The notes under the pieces were generated by a model that was not told the DNA's origin, searched no databases, and saw only the letters and a program-made list of their open reading frames with translations. A DNA stretch of 64,000 nt from Gottfriedia solisilvae (GTDB lineage Bacteria > Bacillota > Bacilli > Bacillales > Bacillaceae_G), in the NCBI RefSeq assembly GCF_002128405.1, contig NZ_NETJ01000001.1:558001-622000 (forward strand). The letters are read 5' to 3'. This document shows, one piece after another, positions 1-8,733 of this stretch (positions within the stretch are counted from its first letter, which is position 1; each line of letters starts with the position of its first letter). The position numbers and the translations under genes are program-made.

Positions 1-1698
1 AACTACTAATGGCGGTGATGCTAAGTAGTTACCTTTTACTTGAGGATGAATACGTCCTTCAAAGTTACGGTTACCTGAAAGTACAGATGTTACTAACATA
101 TCATGTTCAGCGATTGCTGCTTCCATTTCAGGAGCTAAAGGACCAGAGTTACCGATACATGTAGTACATCCATAACCTACAATGTTAAATCCTAATTGGT
201 TCAAGAAAGGAATTAAGCCAGCTTCTTGTAAATATCCACTAACTACTTTAGAACCAGGAGCTAATGAAGTTTTTACATAAGCAGGAACTGTTAATCCTTT
301 TTCAACTGCTTTTTTCGCAACTAAACCAGCACCTAACATTACGTAAGGATTTGATGTATTTGTACAACTTGTGATCGCAGCGATTGCTACAGCACCTGTT
401 TTAAATGTTGTTTCAGTACCATTTTCAAATTTAACTGCAACTTCTTTATCTAAAACATCTTTCGTTAATCCGAAACCTGCATTACCCATTGGTGCAGCAA
501 CAGCTTCTTGGAAAGATTTTTTCATTTCAGAAAGTGGAATTAAATCTTGTGGACGTTTTGGACCAGAAAGATTTGTTTCAATTTCAGAAAGATTAATTTC
601 TACTAATGAAGTGAAAGTTGGATCTTCTAAATCAGGTGTATAGAATAAGTCATTTGCTTTGCAATATGCTTCAACTAATTCAACTTGCTCTTCTGGACGA
701 CCTGTTAAACGTAAGTAGTTTAATGCTTCACCATCAACTGGGAAGAAACCACATGTAGCACCATATTCAGGAGCCATGTTCGCAATTGTTGCACGGTCTG
801 CTAAAGGCATGCTTTGTAAACCTGGTCCAAAGAACTCAACAAATTTATTAACTACACCTTTTTTACGTAAAACTTCAGTAACTTTTAAAGCTACATCAGT
901 TGCAGTAGTTCCACTTGGAAGTGAACCAGTTAATTTAACCCCAATTACTTCTGGTACTGGGAAATAAGATGGTTGGCCAAGCATTCCTGCTTCAGCTTCA
1001 ATACCACCTACACCCCAACCTAATACACCAATACCATTGATCATTGTTGTATGAGAGTCAGTACCTACTAATGTATCTGGGAATGCAACGATTTCACCAT
1101 CTTCATTTTGAAGAGCATGAACAACATTTGCTAAATATTCTAAGTTAACTTGGTGAACGATACCTGTAGCTGGTGGCACAGCACGATAGTTATTGAATGC
1201 TTTTTGAGCCCAGCTTAAGAATTGGTAACGCTCTTCGTTACGTGAAAATTCTAAATCCATATTAAAATCAAGTGAATCCAACGTACCAGCTTTATCTACC
1301 ATTACTGAGTGGTCAATAACAAGATCAACTGGAATTTCAGGATTAATTACTTCTGGGTCTCCACCCATATCTGCCATAGCTTTTCTTAAAGAAGCTAAAT
1401 CTACAACAGCAGGAACACCAGTAAAATCTTGTAAGATTACTCGTGATGGTTTGAAAGGAACATCTACATCTTGTAGTTCAGTTGTTCCCCATTTTGCTAA
1501 GTTTTCAACATGTTCTTTCTTAATTACTCTGCCATCTACTTGACGAAGAACTGACTCTAATAATACCTTAATTGAATAAGGTAATTTGCCAATTTTGGCA
1601 ACTCCAGCTTCCTCAATTGCTTTTAAGCGATAATAATGATAAGTTTTGCCGTTCGCAGTAAAAGTCGAACGTGATTGAAAAACGTCATTTTTCCCCAT
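1..1698 (-). CDS. citB: Aconitate hydratase (aconitase), N-terminal 566 codons
   Basis: Converts citrate to isocitrate in the TCA cycle in the cytoplasm; Bacillus aconitase also binds RNA when iron is scarce (family knowledge). The frame is open from the ATG at 1698 to the window edge. It reads [17 protein letters not shown] at the N-terminus, then [10 protein letters not shown], the [21 protein letters not shown] block near residue 205 and [10 protein letters not shown] near the edge, all characteristic of AcnA/CitB. About 340 C-terminal residues lie outside the window, judging from the roughly 909-residue B. subtilis protein. The start is preceded by GGGGGAAG. A CcpC-type dyad lies about 125 bases upstream. 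It is divergent from sspO, as in B. subtilis. Confidence 0.97.
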   Translation of the reverse strand, partial: MGKNDVFQSRSTFTANGKTYHYYRLKAIEEAGVAKIGKLPYSIKVLLESVLRQVDGRVIKKEHVENLAKWGTTELQDVDVPFKPSRVILQDFTGVPAVVDLASLRKAMADMGGDPEVINPEIPVDLVIDHSVMVDKAGTLDSLDFNMDLEFSRNEERYQFLSWAQKAFNNYRAVPPATGIVHQVNLEYLANVVHALQNEDGEIVAFPDTLVGTDSHTTMINGIGVLGWGVGGIEAEAGMLGQPSYFPVPEVIGVKLTGSLPSGTTATDVALKVTEVLRKKGVVNKFVEFFGPGLQSMPLADRATIANMAPEYGATCGFFPVDGEALNYLRLTGRPEEQVELVEAYCKANDLFYTPDLEDPTFTSLVEINLSEIETNLSGPKRPQDLIPLSEMKKSFQEAVAAPMGNAGFGLTKDVLDKEVAVKFENGTETTFKTGAVAIAAITSCTNTSNPYVMLGAGLVAKKAVEKGLTVPAYVKTSLAPGSKVVSGYLQEAGLIPFLNQLGFNIVGYGCTTCIGNSGPLAPEMEAAIAEHDMLVTSVLSGNRNFEGRIHPQVKGNYLASPPLVV

Positions 1699-1823
1699 GT
1701 TTCTTCCCCCTATTAAGCATAAAATGTCTGAATTTATTTTATATCCAAACTTTTCAATACCTTACAATAATATCTTATTACAATGTATATCATAAGTAAA
1801 TAACAAGTAACTTATCATTTCTA

Positions 1824-1838
1824 ATAAGTAAAACTTAT
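1824..1838. promoter_or_regulatory. CcpC-type box upstream of citB
   Basis: ATAAGTAAAACTTAT fits ATAA-N7-TTAT exactly, the dyad bound by the citrate-responsive repressor CcpC at B. subtilis citB. A further ATAA half-site lies at 1792-1795, nearer the gene, like the split arrangement known for citB. The match is seen directly; control by CcpC is inferred. Confidence 0.6.
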
Positions 1839-1916
1839 GACCAAATATCAATGACAAATTTCGCGTATTCCGAAAAAAAAAGGTAACACTAATAAATGTG
1901 AAAAGGAGGGATTATG

Positions 1917-2063
1917 ATGTCAAGACGTAAGAATAATGTTGGTAGTGGTAGATCTGCCTCACTCGAGCAAGGAAAAGCAGCTGGTTTTAATGAAGAAACT
2001 GCACAAGAGCCACTTTCAGCAGATTATAAATTAAACAATAAAAAAACAAAGAAAAGACAATAA
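1917..2063 (+). CDS. sspO: Small acid-soluble spore protein O
   Basis: Forty-eight-residue basic protein (MSRRKNNVGSGRSASLEQG at the start, a KKTKKRQ tail) of the SspO family. These minor small acid-soluble proteins are made in the forespore and stored in the spore core. Too short for usual ORF cut-offs. Two ATGs are adjacent (1914 and 1917); GGAGGG at 1905-1910 is better spaced from 1917. It sits divergent to citB and upstream of sspP, the B. subtilis arrangement, although here a reverse-strand gene has slipped between sspO and sspP. I could not identify a clear sigma-G promoter. Confidence 0.9.
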   Translation: MSRRKNNVGSGRSASLEQGKAAGFNEETAQEPLSADYKLNNKKTKKRQ

Positions 2064-2078
2064 GCCAAACAAAAAAAA

Positions 2079-2118
2079 CAAGCAATTTCATTAATTTGAG
2101 ATTGCTTGCTACTTTTTC
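2079..2118 (+). terminator. Intrinsic terminator of sspO
   Basis: Stem CAAGCAAT (2079-2086) pairs with ATTGCTTG (2101-2108), followed by a T-rich run, 15 bases after the sspO stop. Confidence 0.75.
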
Positions 2119-2151
2119 TTTATTATTTTATCACAAAAACAATCATAAAAA

Positions 2152-2388
2152 TTAATCTACATCATCTTTATGTCGTGGGAATATTTTCTTATCTATCGAC
2201 TTTGGTGGGATTAGATATATAATCTCCCCAGTTCCTTTTGTATCTTTATTAACTTCATTATTTTTTCGGTTATAGTATTGGTAAAAATTTACTACATTTT
2301 TTTGCCTCTTATTATATTGAAGTTTTCTAATCAAAAAATAGAGTACGATAATACCGGAATATATGAGACAAATAGTTAAAGCTTGCAT
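2152..2388 (-). CDS. Small single-pass membrane protein, unknown
   Basis: Seventy-eight residues: a hydrophobic helix at about 4-19, then a positively charged, Asn-rich cytoplasmic tail ending in HKDDVD. The start has a good AGGAG 7 bases upstream. No family recognised. It lies on the opposite strand between sspO and sspP, so it is not part of the spore-protein operon. Coding is supported by the ribosome site and by the membrane-segment/charged-tail design, not by recognised homology. Confidence 0.6.
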   Translation of the reverse strand: MQALTICLIYSGIIVLYFLIRKLQYNKRQKNVVNFYQYYNRKNNEVNKDTKGTGEIIYLIPPKSIDKKIFPRHKDDVD

Positions 2389-2659
2389 AATCAGTCTCCT
2401 CTTTCATTTTGACTACTACTAGTATTGGTTAAATTACATGTTTCATACATAAAAAGAGTCAGACAAACAAAAGTTTTGAACTAATATTCTATTATTATAG
2501 GCTATTCCATATTTCTTCAAATAATTGATTGTCATTATTTTTACATTTGAACTAATAGAAAACAGTTTGAAGATTAAAGATATGAAACCAACTCTCCCCC
2601 TTTGTTATATGTATTTTATATATATGAAAAATGTTATTGAAAATTATAAGTAAAATTGA

Positions 2660-2673
2660 TTAAAACGCTTTCA
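2660..2673. promoter_or_regulatory. cre-like sequence
   Basis: TTAAAACGCTTTCA (reverse complement TGAAAGCGTTTTAA) resembles the CcpA catabolite-responsive element, with one departure from the core. It sits about 80 bases before sspP in a 364-base AT-rich gap (2389-2752) that holds nothing else I can identify. It may be chance. Confidence 0.25.
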
Positions 2674-2752
2674 TTTGAAATTTAGTAAATTTTACATAGT
2701 AGCATATTTTTTCATTTAGAACTAAAGCTATTAATGAAGGTAGGTGACAATA

Positions 2753-2887
2753 ATGGCAAATAAATCAGTTCGCCGAAACAGTGCGATTGAAAATGAAAGT
2801 GGACAACCAAAACCATTAAGCGGTTCTCATAAAGTAAAGAACCAAAACCATACAAGGCAGAAAAAACATAGTCATCATGACATGTAA
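2753..2887 (+). CDS. sspP: Small acid-soluble spore protein P
   Basis: Forty-four residues with the SspP core [14 protein letters not shown] followed by a His/Lys-rich tail ending in HHDM, matching B. subtilis SspP (formerly CotL). It is a minor spore-core protein made in the forespore. A purine-rich GAAGGTAGGTGA precedes the ATG. A YfhD-like gene follows 31 bases later on the same strand, so the two may be cotranscribed. Confidence 0.9.
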   Translation: MANKSVRRNSAIENESGQPKPLSGSHKVKNQNHTRQKKHSHHDM

Positions 2888-2918
2888 ATAAATTGATATA
2901 TTTTGGAGGGTATTAAAA

Positions 2919-3074
2919 ATGAAGAATAAAGAAAATATTAACAATAAATTTAACCGATACGTTGAACCAGATGGACTGGATGTAGAATACTCAGAGGAAT
3001 TAGCAGATCAAAATGATATTCAAGCACAAGAGCGTTCTGCTGCTGCTGATGCTCGCGTAAAGAAAAAACTATAA
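2919..3074 (+). CDS. YfhD-like small protein
   Basis: Fifty-one residues, strongly charged. The stretch DGLDVEYSEELADQ followed by QERSAAADARVKKK is typical of the YfhD family of small Bacillus proteins, whose function is not established and several of which are associated with sporulation. A strong GGAGGG lies 9 bases before the ATG. Placement directly after sspP makes a spore role plausible, but this is inference from position. Confidence 0.75.
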   Translation: MKNKENINNKFNRYVEPDGLDVEYSEELADQNDIQAQERSAAADARVKKKL

Positions 3075-3128
3075 ATAAAGGAATGCGTTATTAACTTTCA
3101 GACTGACTGAAACTCTTGGTTTACAAAC

Positions 3129-3158
3129 GAAAAAGGTATGCGTTATTCGCATACCTTT
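3129..3158 (-). terminator. Terminator of the bdbD-like gene
   Basis: An 11-bp perfect stem, AAAGGTATGCG (3132-3142) with CGCATACCTTT (3148-3158), 5-base loop. On the minus strand it runs into TTTTT directly after the bdbD-like stop. Confidence 0.8.
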
Positions 3159-3164
3159 CAAACT

Positions 3165-3860
3165 TTATTTATTTAATTCTGCATCAATTGCAGCTTTAAT
3201 TGACTCTAAACTTGGATCAGCAGTTGCTTTCCCGTTTACAAATACAGTTGGCGTACCTTGAACACCGTAATGATTACCGATTGCAACATCACTAGATACT
3301 TGGCTCATTGCTTCTTTTTTATATAAATCTTTTTTAAACTTCTCTTCATCTAAGTCAGGCATAACAGATTTTGCAAGTTCAGTTAACTTCTCTTTTGTTG
3401 CCCAGGTTTTCGTTTCATCCTCTTGCTTTGCATAAATCTCTTCTTGGAATTTCCAAAAAGCATCCTTGTCATAGCTATAGACTACTTCAGAAGCTAATGC
3501 CGCTAAATTTGAATCTTTAGCGATAAATGGGTAATTGATAAATGAAAAAGAAATTAAACCTTTATCGATATATTCTGATTTAATATCAGGAAAAACAATT
3601 CTCGTCCAGTCAGCACAAATTGGACATTTATAATCGCCAAATTCTACAACTTCAATTTTAGCATTTTTATTTCCAATCGTTGGCTGGTCTTTTGTATTAA
3701 AGCCGTCCACTTTTACATCATTCACACCAGAAATTGTCGGATATGATTCTTCTGCTTTTTTATCTTGAACTTTAGAGACATAAAACAATGCTCCTAGTAA
3801 GAGTAAAATGCCAACAAAAACAGAAATGGCGAATGTTTGATTATTATTCTTTTTTTTCAT
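3165..3860 (-). CDS. bdbD: Membrane-anchored thiol-disulfide oxidase, DsbA/BdbD type
   Basis: Introduces disulfide bonds into exported proteins on the outer face of the membrane (family role). Residues 10-28 form an N-terminal membrane anchor. The thioredoxin-fold domain follows, with active site CPIC at 79-82 and the cis-proline strand GTPTVFVNG near 210, as in DsbA-like Thioredoxin_4 proteins. The 231-residue length is close to B. subtilis BdbD (about 222). The quinone-linked partner BdbC is not in the window. Start ATG has GGGGGAG upstream. The symbol is by family; a spore-germination-related paralogue is possible. Confidence 0.82.
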   Translation of the reverse strand: MKKKNNNQTFAISVFVGILLLLGALFYVSKVQDKKAEESYPTISGVNDVKVDGFNTKDQPTIGNKNAKIEVVEFGDYKCPICADWTRIVFPDIKSEYIDKGLISFSFINYPFIAKDSNLAALASEVVYSYDKDAFWKFQEEIYAKQEDETKTWATKEKLTELAKSVMPDLDEEKFKKDLYKKEAMSQVSSDVAIGNHYGVQGTPTVFVNGKATADPSLESIKAAIDAELNK

Positions 3861-4008
3861 TACTACTAAGCTCCCCCTACTTTTGTAATGTATATTATTG
3901 TATCATAAAGTAGATAAAGCTAACTATTTATTACTTTGTAATAGAAATATATATTACGATTATTTAGACATAATTTAGACATATTTATCTCGAAAGGAAG
4001 ATATTTTT

Positions 4009-4920
4009 TTGAAAAAAACAGAAATCATTATATTAACAGGTTTTTTAGGGAGCGGAAAAACAACTTTATTAAAACAGTGCCTACAAACGGAGCTAGCGAA
4101 TAATCGTAAAATAGCAGTTGTGATGAATGAAATAGGTAAAATCTCAATTGACTCTAACGAAGTGTCTAAAGACGTTCGCTTAAAAGAGTTACTAAACGGC
4201 TGTGTTTGTTGTACGATGAAAGATCAACTTGAAATACAACTCTTATCCTTAGTACAAAATAATGAACTTGATTGTATTTATATTGAAACAACTGGGGTCG
4301 CAAATACAATTGATGTAATTGATGCTTGTACCTCAGCTCAAACTGTAGAATCCCTCGTGATAAAAGGTGTTTTATCTACAGTCGATGCTTCGCGTTGGTT
4401 AACCAAAAATGAATTAAGTCCTACAATTAGATATTTACTCATTCAACAGATTTCATATAGTAATTTATTATTTATTAATCGTTTACAAAATTTATCTACC
4501 GACGAAAAAGAACATGTCTTACATGAAATAAAATCAATCAATCCAAATATAATCATTGAAAATACGAATATTAATGAGTTTTTATCGAATCTAAGCTTTT
4601 CAGAAACGACAATCGATCATGAAAAATTTGATGTAAATACATCATTAAAAATCAAAACCTACACTCATGAACAAAATCATTCTTATGATAAACAACAATT
4701 TGAAGAATTTCTTAGAAATGCTCCGAGTAATTTATTTCGCATGAAAGGCTATGTTTCATTTAAAGGTGATCCATTATTATATAATGTCCAATATTCAAAT
4801 GGACTCCTTACCTATGAAAAGGAATTAATGAAGCTCCCTAAAAGATTAGTTTGTATTGGGGAAAATATTGATCAAAAGCTTTTAGAAATTGAATTAAATA
4901 AACTAGAAGTAAGTGAATAA
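4009..4920 (+). CDS. CobW/COG0523 family GTPase, probable metal chaperone
   Basis: G3E-family GTPase. The Walker A loop GFLGSGKTT lies at 11-19, the metal-binding CVCC at 65-68, and a Walker B-like YIETTG near 96. The C-terminal CobW domain spans about 215-300. At 303 residues it is the short YjiA-like type rather than the longer YciC. Family members deliver zinc or other metals to target proteins. TTG start with AAAGGAAG upstream. A weak half-match to a Zur site (ATTACGATTA at 3953-3962) precedes it; I do not rely on it. No metal importer or zinc paralogue is adjacent. Confidence 0.85.
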   Translation: MKKTEIIILTGFLGSGKTTLLKQCLQTELANNRKIAVVMNEIGKISIDSNEVSKDVRLKELLNGCVCCTMKDQLEIQLLSLVQNNELDCIYIETTGVANTIDVIDACTSAQTVESLVIKGVLSTVDASRWLTKNELSPTIRYLLIQQISYSNLLFINRLQNLSTDEKEHVLHEIKSINPNIIIENTNINEFLSNLSFSETTIDHEKFDVNTSLKIKTYTHEQNHSYDKQQFEEFLRNAPSNLFRMKGYVSFKGDPLLYNVQYSNGLLTYEKELMKLPKRLVCIGENIDQKLLEIELNKLEVSE

Positions 4921-4930
4921 TCTCATGTTA

Positions 4931-4965
4931 AAAGCCAAGTTTCAAATTAGAAACTTGGCTTTTAT
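4931..4965. terminator. Bidirectional terminator
   Basis: A 13-bp perfect stem, AAAGCCAAGTTTC (4931-4943) with GAAACTTGGCTTT, with T-rich flanks on both strands. It ends the CobW gene on + and the gene at 4973-5446 on -. Confidence 0.85.
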
Positions 4966-4972
4966 TTCGTTT

Positions 4973-5446
4973 TTACTTATTGTTTTTATTAACAAGAATA
5001 ATTAATTCTTCATCAAATTTAATATCCGAACTATGTTTCAATATTTCTTTAATAAATCCTTTGGGATTTTCAAGCGTTAGTAAAATCGGCTGAACTGATT
5101 CGTTAATGTGAATTAATAATGTAATTAATTCCTTATTTCTACCATAAACCTCAACTAATTGTTTAATTTCAGTAATATCTTTTATTTTAACTTTTAAAGA
5201 AACGAATCCTTTATGAATGACTATTTCATCCTGGTTGATCACTATATCGCTTTTAATCAAACGATATGCAGTAATCATTAATACAACGATTACTACCCCC
5301 ATCTGTAAATACCCTGTGTACTCATTCGCAGTTCCAACCAATAATGATATCAACTTGTACAGAAAGATTAGAAGTAGTGAACATGCTGCCATATAGAATA
5401 AAACACTCAGAAAAGTAAAGTGAGAAGAGAATTTCGCCTGTTCCAC
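4973..5446 (-). CDS. Membrane protein with bacterial PH-like domain, unknown
   Basis: 157 residues. Two hydrophobic helices at about 13-33 and 45-62 are followed by a beta-rich cytoplasmic part with the pattern SDIVINQDEIVIHKGFVSLK, reminiscent of YdbS/YdbT-like bacterial PH domains. The fold assignment is tentative. Monocistronic, converging on the CobW gene. Confidence 0.6.
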   Translation of the reverse strand: MEQAKFSSHFTFLSVLFYMAACSLLLIFLYKLISLLVGTANEYTGYLQMGVVIVVLMITAYRLIKSDIVINQDEIVIHKGFVSLKVKIKDITEIKQLVEVYGRNKELITLLIHINESVQPILLTLENPKGFIKEILKHSSDIKFDEELIILVNKNNK

Positions 5447-5567
5447 AATCGTTCGCCTCCTCTACGACTTTTTTAATTGTTTTTTCTACTATATGTATCA
5501 AATCCCCAAAATGAAACTAGTACCCTAAAAAAAATGGTCATTTTTTGACAAAATCACTCGTACTTGC

Positions 5568-5597
5568 TTGATAGTTCCCTCATTTTCTTACTATAAT
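5568..5597 (+). promoter_or_regulatory. Probable sigma-A promoter of yneK
   Basis: TTGATA (5568-5573), 18-base spacer, TATAAT (5592-5597), about 40 bases before the yneK start. Confidence 0.6.
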
Positions 5598-5638
5598 AGT
5601 GATATGTTTATTGTTTAATGGAAACAAGGAGGATACAT

Positions 5639-6070
5639 ATGTTTTCGGTTTGGTCGCAAATTATGATTGTCATTTGGACAATTTTCTTATTAGGAATGAT
5701 GTCAATTGGTGGGTACTTCATGTTCAGAAAGTTTTTAAAAAGACTTCCAAAAGAAGATGGCAAATCCATTTTAGATTGGCAAGATGAATACTTACAACAA
5801 ACAAGACATTTATGGTCTACTGAGCAAAAGGAATTATTAGAAGAACTTGTAAAACCAGTCCCTTCATTATTTAGAGATGTTGCTCGAGACAAAATTGCAG
5901 GTAAGATTGGTGAATTAGCACTCATTGCTAACGCTACACAAATTACACAAGGTTTAATTATTGAAGGTTATATTAAGGCAACTCCTAAAAGGGATCATGC
6001 ATTTTTAGTAAAAACCTTAAAGAAAAAAGAAATTGATTTTACTGAATATCAACATTTACTAGCAAAATAA
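5639..6070 (+). CDS. yneK: YneK-like DUF2621 membrane protein
   Basis: 143 residues with one N-terminal membrane helix (about 8-28), then a soluble helical domain including PKEDGKSILDWQDEYLQ and a KATPKRDHAFLVKTLK end. It corresponds to B. subtilis YneK in both sequence character and position (ccdA-yneI-ccdC-yneK). Function unknown. An upstream ATG at 5618 is in frame, but the ribosome site AAGGAGG lies inside that extension, directly before 5639, which decides the start. Unlike ccdC it is transcribed from its own promoter on the + strand. Confidence 0.82.
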   Translation: MFSVWSQIMIVIWTIFLLGMMSIGGYFMFRKFLKRLPKEDGKSILDWQDEYLQQTRHLWSTEQKELLEELVKPVPSLFRDVARDKIAGKIGELALIANATQITQGLIIEGYIKATPKRDHAFLVKTLKKKEIDFTEYQHLLAK

Positions 6071-6097
6071 AAAGTGTACCTTAAAGGTACACTTTTT
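6071..6097. terminator. Bidirectional terminator yneK / ccdC
   Basis: Stem AAAGTGTACC (6071-6080) with GGTACACTTT (6086-6095), flanked by a T run on + and A run on the other side, between convergent genes. Confidence 0.85.
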
Positions 6098-6098
6098 T

Positions 6099-6590
6099 TC
6101 ATGTAATAATTGTATTTGATGGAAGCTGTCTTCTCATTTTTGTATAAGATTTATACATCGCTAAACGCCACGGAACAATCATTGAGAATGCAAGTAAGAA
6201 AAACATTCCGCTCAATTGACCTACATCGATACTTGAACTTAAGTAAAGCTTCATAATAATACGAACAATTAATAAACCAAGTAAGATAAATACGAATGAT
6301 TTTGATCTTTTTAAATAAATTTCATTTTCTACAATTTCAAACTTCGACGTTTTAATTAAGAATAATGAAAAAAACATTCCGATACAAACTGCCTCAAGTA
6401 TTTCAGATCCATTTAATCTGAACTCTGGAACGATATACATCAGTGCCCCAGTACTCATGAAAAATGGTGGTAATATAATTTTTCTTAAGTTTGTTGGTTT
6501 CTTTGCAGCTTTTAAGCGGACAACAATCACACCTAGAGCCATTACTGTCGCTATGACAGTACTTACTATAATACTCATATCCTTACTCAT
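6099..6590 (-). CDS. ccdC: CcdC family membrane protein
   Basis: 163 residues with five or so hydrophobic helices; the stretch KKPTNLRKIILPPFFMSTG is characteristic of CcdC (YneJ). In B. subtilis it lies with ccdA and yneI; ccdA is required for cytochrome c maturation whereas ccdC is dispensable. It follows yneI by 20 bases on the same strand, so the three probably share one transcript. Confidence 0.88.
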   Translation of the reverse strand: MSKDMSIIVSTVIATVMALGVIVVRLKAAKKPTNLRKIILPPFFMSTGALMYIVPEFRLNGSEILEAVCIGMFFSLFLIKTSKFEIVENEIYLKRSKSFVFILLGLLIVRIIMKLYLSSSIDVGQLSGMFFLLAFSMIVPWRLAMYKSYTKMRRQLPSNTIIT

Positions 6591-6610
6591 TTCTTCACTA
6601 CCTTTTTATT

Positions 6611-6979
6611 TCAATCTTGAAGACTAAATATTCTCTCTAGTGCTGTGATAATTTGAAGATCATGCACTGGTTTTTCAATAAAATCTAATGCACCGTATTG
6701 AAGTGCTTCATTAACTACATTATCTTGCGTCATTGCAGATAACATGATAATTTTTGCATCATGGTGATTTTCTTTAATTTCTTTTAGTGCAGTTAATCCA
6801 TCTTTTAGTGGCATCGTGATGTCGAGTAACATAAGGTCTGGTTTTAGTTGTGAATAAAATTTGACGGCTTCTTCCCCATTTGATGCAAATCCTATAACAT
6901 CATAACCAGCGTTTTTAACAACTTCTCCAATTTTCGTACGTATGAATAAAGAATCATCTACGATTAAAATCCTTGCCAC
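6611..6979 (-). CDS. yneI: CheY-like single-domain response regulator
   Basis: 122 residues, a receiver domain alone. The acidic pocket DD is at 8-9, the phosphoacceptor Asp in LLDITMP at 53, the Thr/Ser switch in MLSAM near 81 and the conserved Lys in EKPV near 103. No output domain. It corresponds to B. subtilis YneI (formerly CcdB), between ccdA and ccdC. No histidine kinase is nearby, so its phosphodonor is unknown. Confidence 0.9.
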   Translation of the reverse strand: MARILIVDDSLFIRTKIGEVVKNAGYDVIGFASNGEEAVKFYSQLKPDLMLLDITMPLKDGLTALKEIKENHHDAKIIMLSAMTQDNVVNEALQYGALDFIEKPVHDLQIITALERIFSLQD

Positions 6980-7064
6980 TACTAAGCCCCCTGTATTAGA
7001 GAATATCAGAATATACTTTAACTATAACCTATATATTTTAAGATTACAATTCAACATCAATTGA

Positions 7065-7772
7065 TTAAAACCCAGTAAATCCACCGGTAAATCGCGTAAA
7101 ATAAATTGTAATTTTTGTTAGCCAATCAAAATATAACATAATCCCCATTAGAATCATAATATATCCGCCAAAAACGACAATTTTATGTGAGTATTTTTTT
7201 ATCCAATTTAATGAGCCTAAATAAAATGAAAGAACAAAAAATGGAATCGAAAACCCAAGTGTATAAGCTAGCATATAAAATAGACTGGAACTTGGATTAC
7301 TAACAGCTAACGCAAAAACAGATGTTAAAATTGGACCTGTACAAGGTGTCCAACCTGCAGCAAAGGCTAAACCAATTAACATCGTACCTAAATAACCGCT
7401 TGGTCGTTTCGAAAATTGAAATTGGCGGTTATTCATTAAGAACTTCGGTTGAAAGATCCCCGTTACAACCAATCCTAAAAATACAATTAATATTGCCCCT
7501 ATTTGGCGAATAAAATCTTGATAGCGCATAAAAAACGATCCAATGAAGGACGTACTAAATCCTAACACGATAAAAATAATAGAGAAACCTAATAGAAAGA
7601 ATAACGTATGTAATAACGTTTTGCTTTTATGTATTCTATTCTCACTTTTTAAATCACCTAAAGATACCCCAGTAATATATGATAAAAACGCTGGATAAAT
7701 TGGTAAACAGCAAGGAGAAATAAAGGAAAGAAATCCTGCTCCGAATGCAATACCAATATTTAAGTCCCCCAT
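7065..7772 (-). CDS. ccdA: Cytochrome c biogenesis protein CcdA
   Basis: Polytopic thiol-disulfide carrier that passes reducing power across the membrane for cytochrome c and spore-cortex redox chemistry. 235 residues, six predicted helices. The two functional cysteine positions are visible in FISPCCLPIYPAF (helix 1) and AGWTPCTGPIL (helix 4). The ATG at 7772 has GGGAG 7 bases upstream; an earlier in-frame TTG at 7778 is too close to that site. Heads the ccdA-yneI-ccdC group. In B. subtilis yneF lies close upstream; here 13 kb of other genes separate them. Confidence 0.93.
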   Translation of the reverse strand: MGDLNIGIAFGAGFLSFISPCCLPIYPAFLSYITGVSLGDLKSENRIHKSKTLLHTLFFLLGFSIIFIVLGFSTSFIGSFFMRYQDFIRQIGAILIVFLGLVVTGIFQPKFLMNNRQFQFSKRPSGYLGTMLIGLAFAAGWTPCTGPILTSVFALAVSNPSSSLFYMLAYTLGFSIPFFVLSFYLGSLNWIKKYSHKIVVFGGYIMILMGIMLYFDWLTKITIYFTRFTGGFTGF

Positions 7773-7917
7773 TAACAAACTCCCTTTCTCATTTAAACAT
7801 TCTAAATAACATTATAGTATAATCATATGATAATGTTAATTTTAAATACATTCATTAAAGGAAGAAAAGAACTTTTGTCGAATAATAGTTCAAATATAAT
7901 TTAATAGACTTGGCGCT

Positions 7918-7962
7918 GATTTGTACCCTACATGACTTTATTGTGTAGGGATTTTACAAATC
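7918..7962 (+). promoter_or_regulatory. Leader hairpin before azlCD, possible attenuator
   Basis: GATTTGTA+CCCTACA (7918-7932) pairs with TGTAGGG (7944-7950) and, across a 4-base bulge, TACAAATC (7955-7962). The 15-bp structure lies between a TATAAT at 7895-7900 and the azlC ribosome site. There is no long T run, so it may be a regulatory fold rather than a terminator. No known riboswitch class recognised. Confidence 0.45.
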
Positions 7963-7992
7963 AACTCCACAACTCTATGAAAGGAGATTTAT

Positions 7993-8733
7993 ATGTCAAC
8001 ATTACTTCAGCAAACAAAAAGTACACCTGAAAAAATGAATCGTAGTAAAGAAATGAAAGAAGGCTTTTTAGCAGCTGTACCTTTAATCATTGGCTATTTA
8101 CCAGTTGCATTTACATTTGGATTAATTGCAAAACAATCTGAGATTGACATACTAAATACTCTATCTTTTAGTGCACTTGTCTATGCAGGTGCAAGTCAAT
8201 TTATGGGTTTATCAATGTATATTACTGGCGTTAGTTTAGTTCAAATATATATTGCTACACTCATTTTAAATTTTAGGAATTTCGTCATGAGCTTGTCTTT
8301 TAACAATCAATTCAAGAATTTGCCTTTTTGGCATAAAATCTATTTATCTATTACATTAACTGATGAAAACTTTGCAGTAACAACACTTGGTAATAAAACA
8401 AATTCGGGTAGTCAATCCTCCATATACTTAATCACCTTACATACAATTGCTTACGTAACATGGATTTCAGGTACTTTATTAGGCGTTGTTTTTTCTACAC
8501 TTATTCCTAAAGTAATTAGTGAAAGTATGGGAATATCATTATATGCAATGTTTATTGGACTATTAACTCCAGCAGTTAGAACGAATTGGCGTGCTTGCAT
8601 CATTGTATTTGTGAGTATGCTATTAAACTTTTCATTTTCACAACTATTAAGTCAAGGCTGGTCACTTATTTTAGCATCAGTAATTGCAAGTTTATTAGCT
8701 ATCGTTTTAATGAAAGGAGAAGACAAAAAATGA
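7993..8733 (+). CDS. azlC: AzlC family branched-chain amino acid exporter, large subunit
   Basis: Together with AzlD forms a two-component inner-membrane exporter of branched-chain amino acids or analogues such as 4-azaleucine. 246 residues, about eight helices. The conserved opening FLAAVPLIIGYLPVAFTFGL and the YAGASQFMG motif near 71 identify AzlC. AAAGGAG precedes the ATG. Its stop overlaps the azlD start by four bases (ATGA), implying translational coupling. The AzlB regulator of B. subtilis is not present. Confidence 0.92.
   Translation: MSTLLQQTKSTPEKMNRSKEMKEGFLAAVPLIIGYLPVAFTFGLIAKQSEIDILNTLSFSALVYAGASQFMGLSMYITGVSLVQIYIATLILNFRNFVMSLSFNNQFKNLPFWHKIYLSITLTDENFAVTTLGNKTNSGSQSSIYLITLHTIAYVTWISGTLLGVVFSTLIPKVISESMGISLYAMFIGLLTPAVRTNWRACIIVFVSMLLNFSFSQLLSQGWSLILASVIASLLAIVLMKGEDKK

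Noticed and set aside
1839-1916. Sigma-G promoter for sspO
   Set aside because: I looked for the -35 and -10 pattern of forespore promoters but found no pair with the right spacing.
3940-3970. Zur-like site before the CobW gene
   Set aside because: Only one half-site (ATTACGATTA) is good; the other half does not fit the required spacing, so zinc control is not claimed.
8586-8729. Longer upstream frame of azlD
   Set aside because: Overlaps azlC by about 150 bases; the coupled ATGA start at 8730 with its own ribosome site explains the gene.
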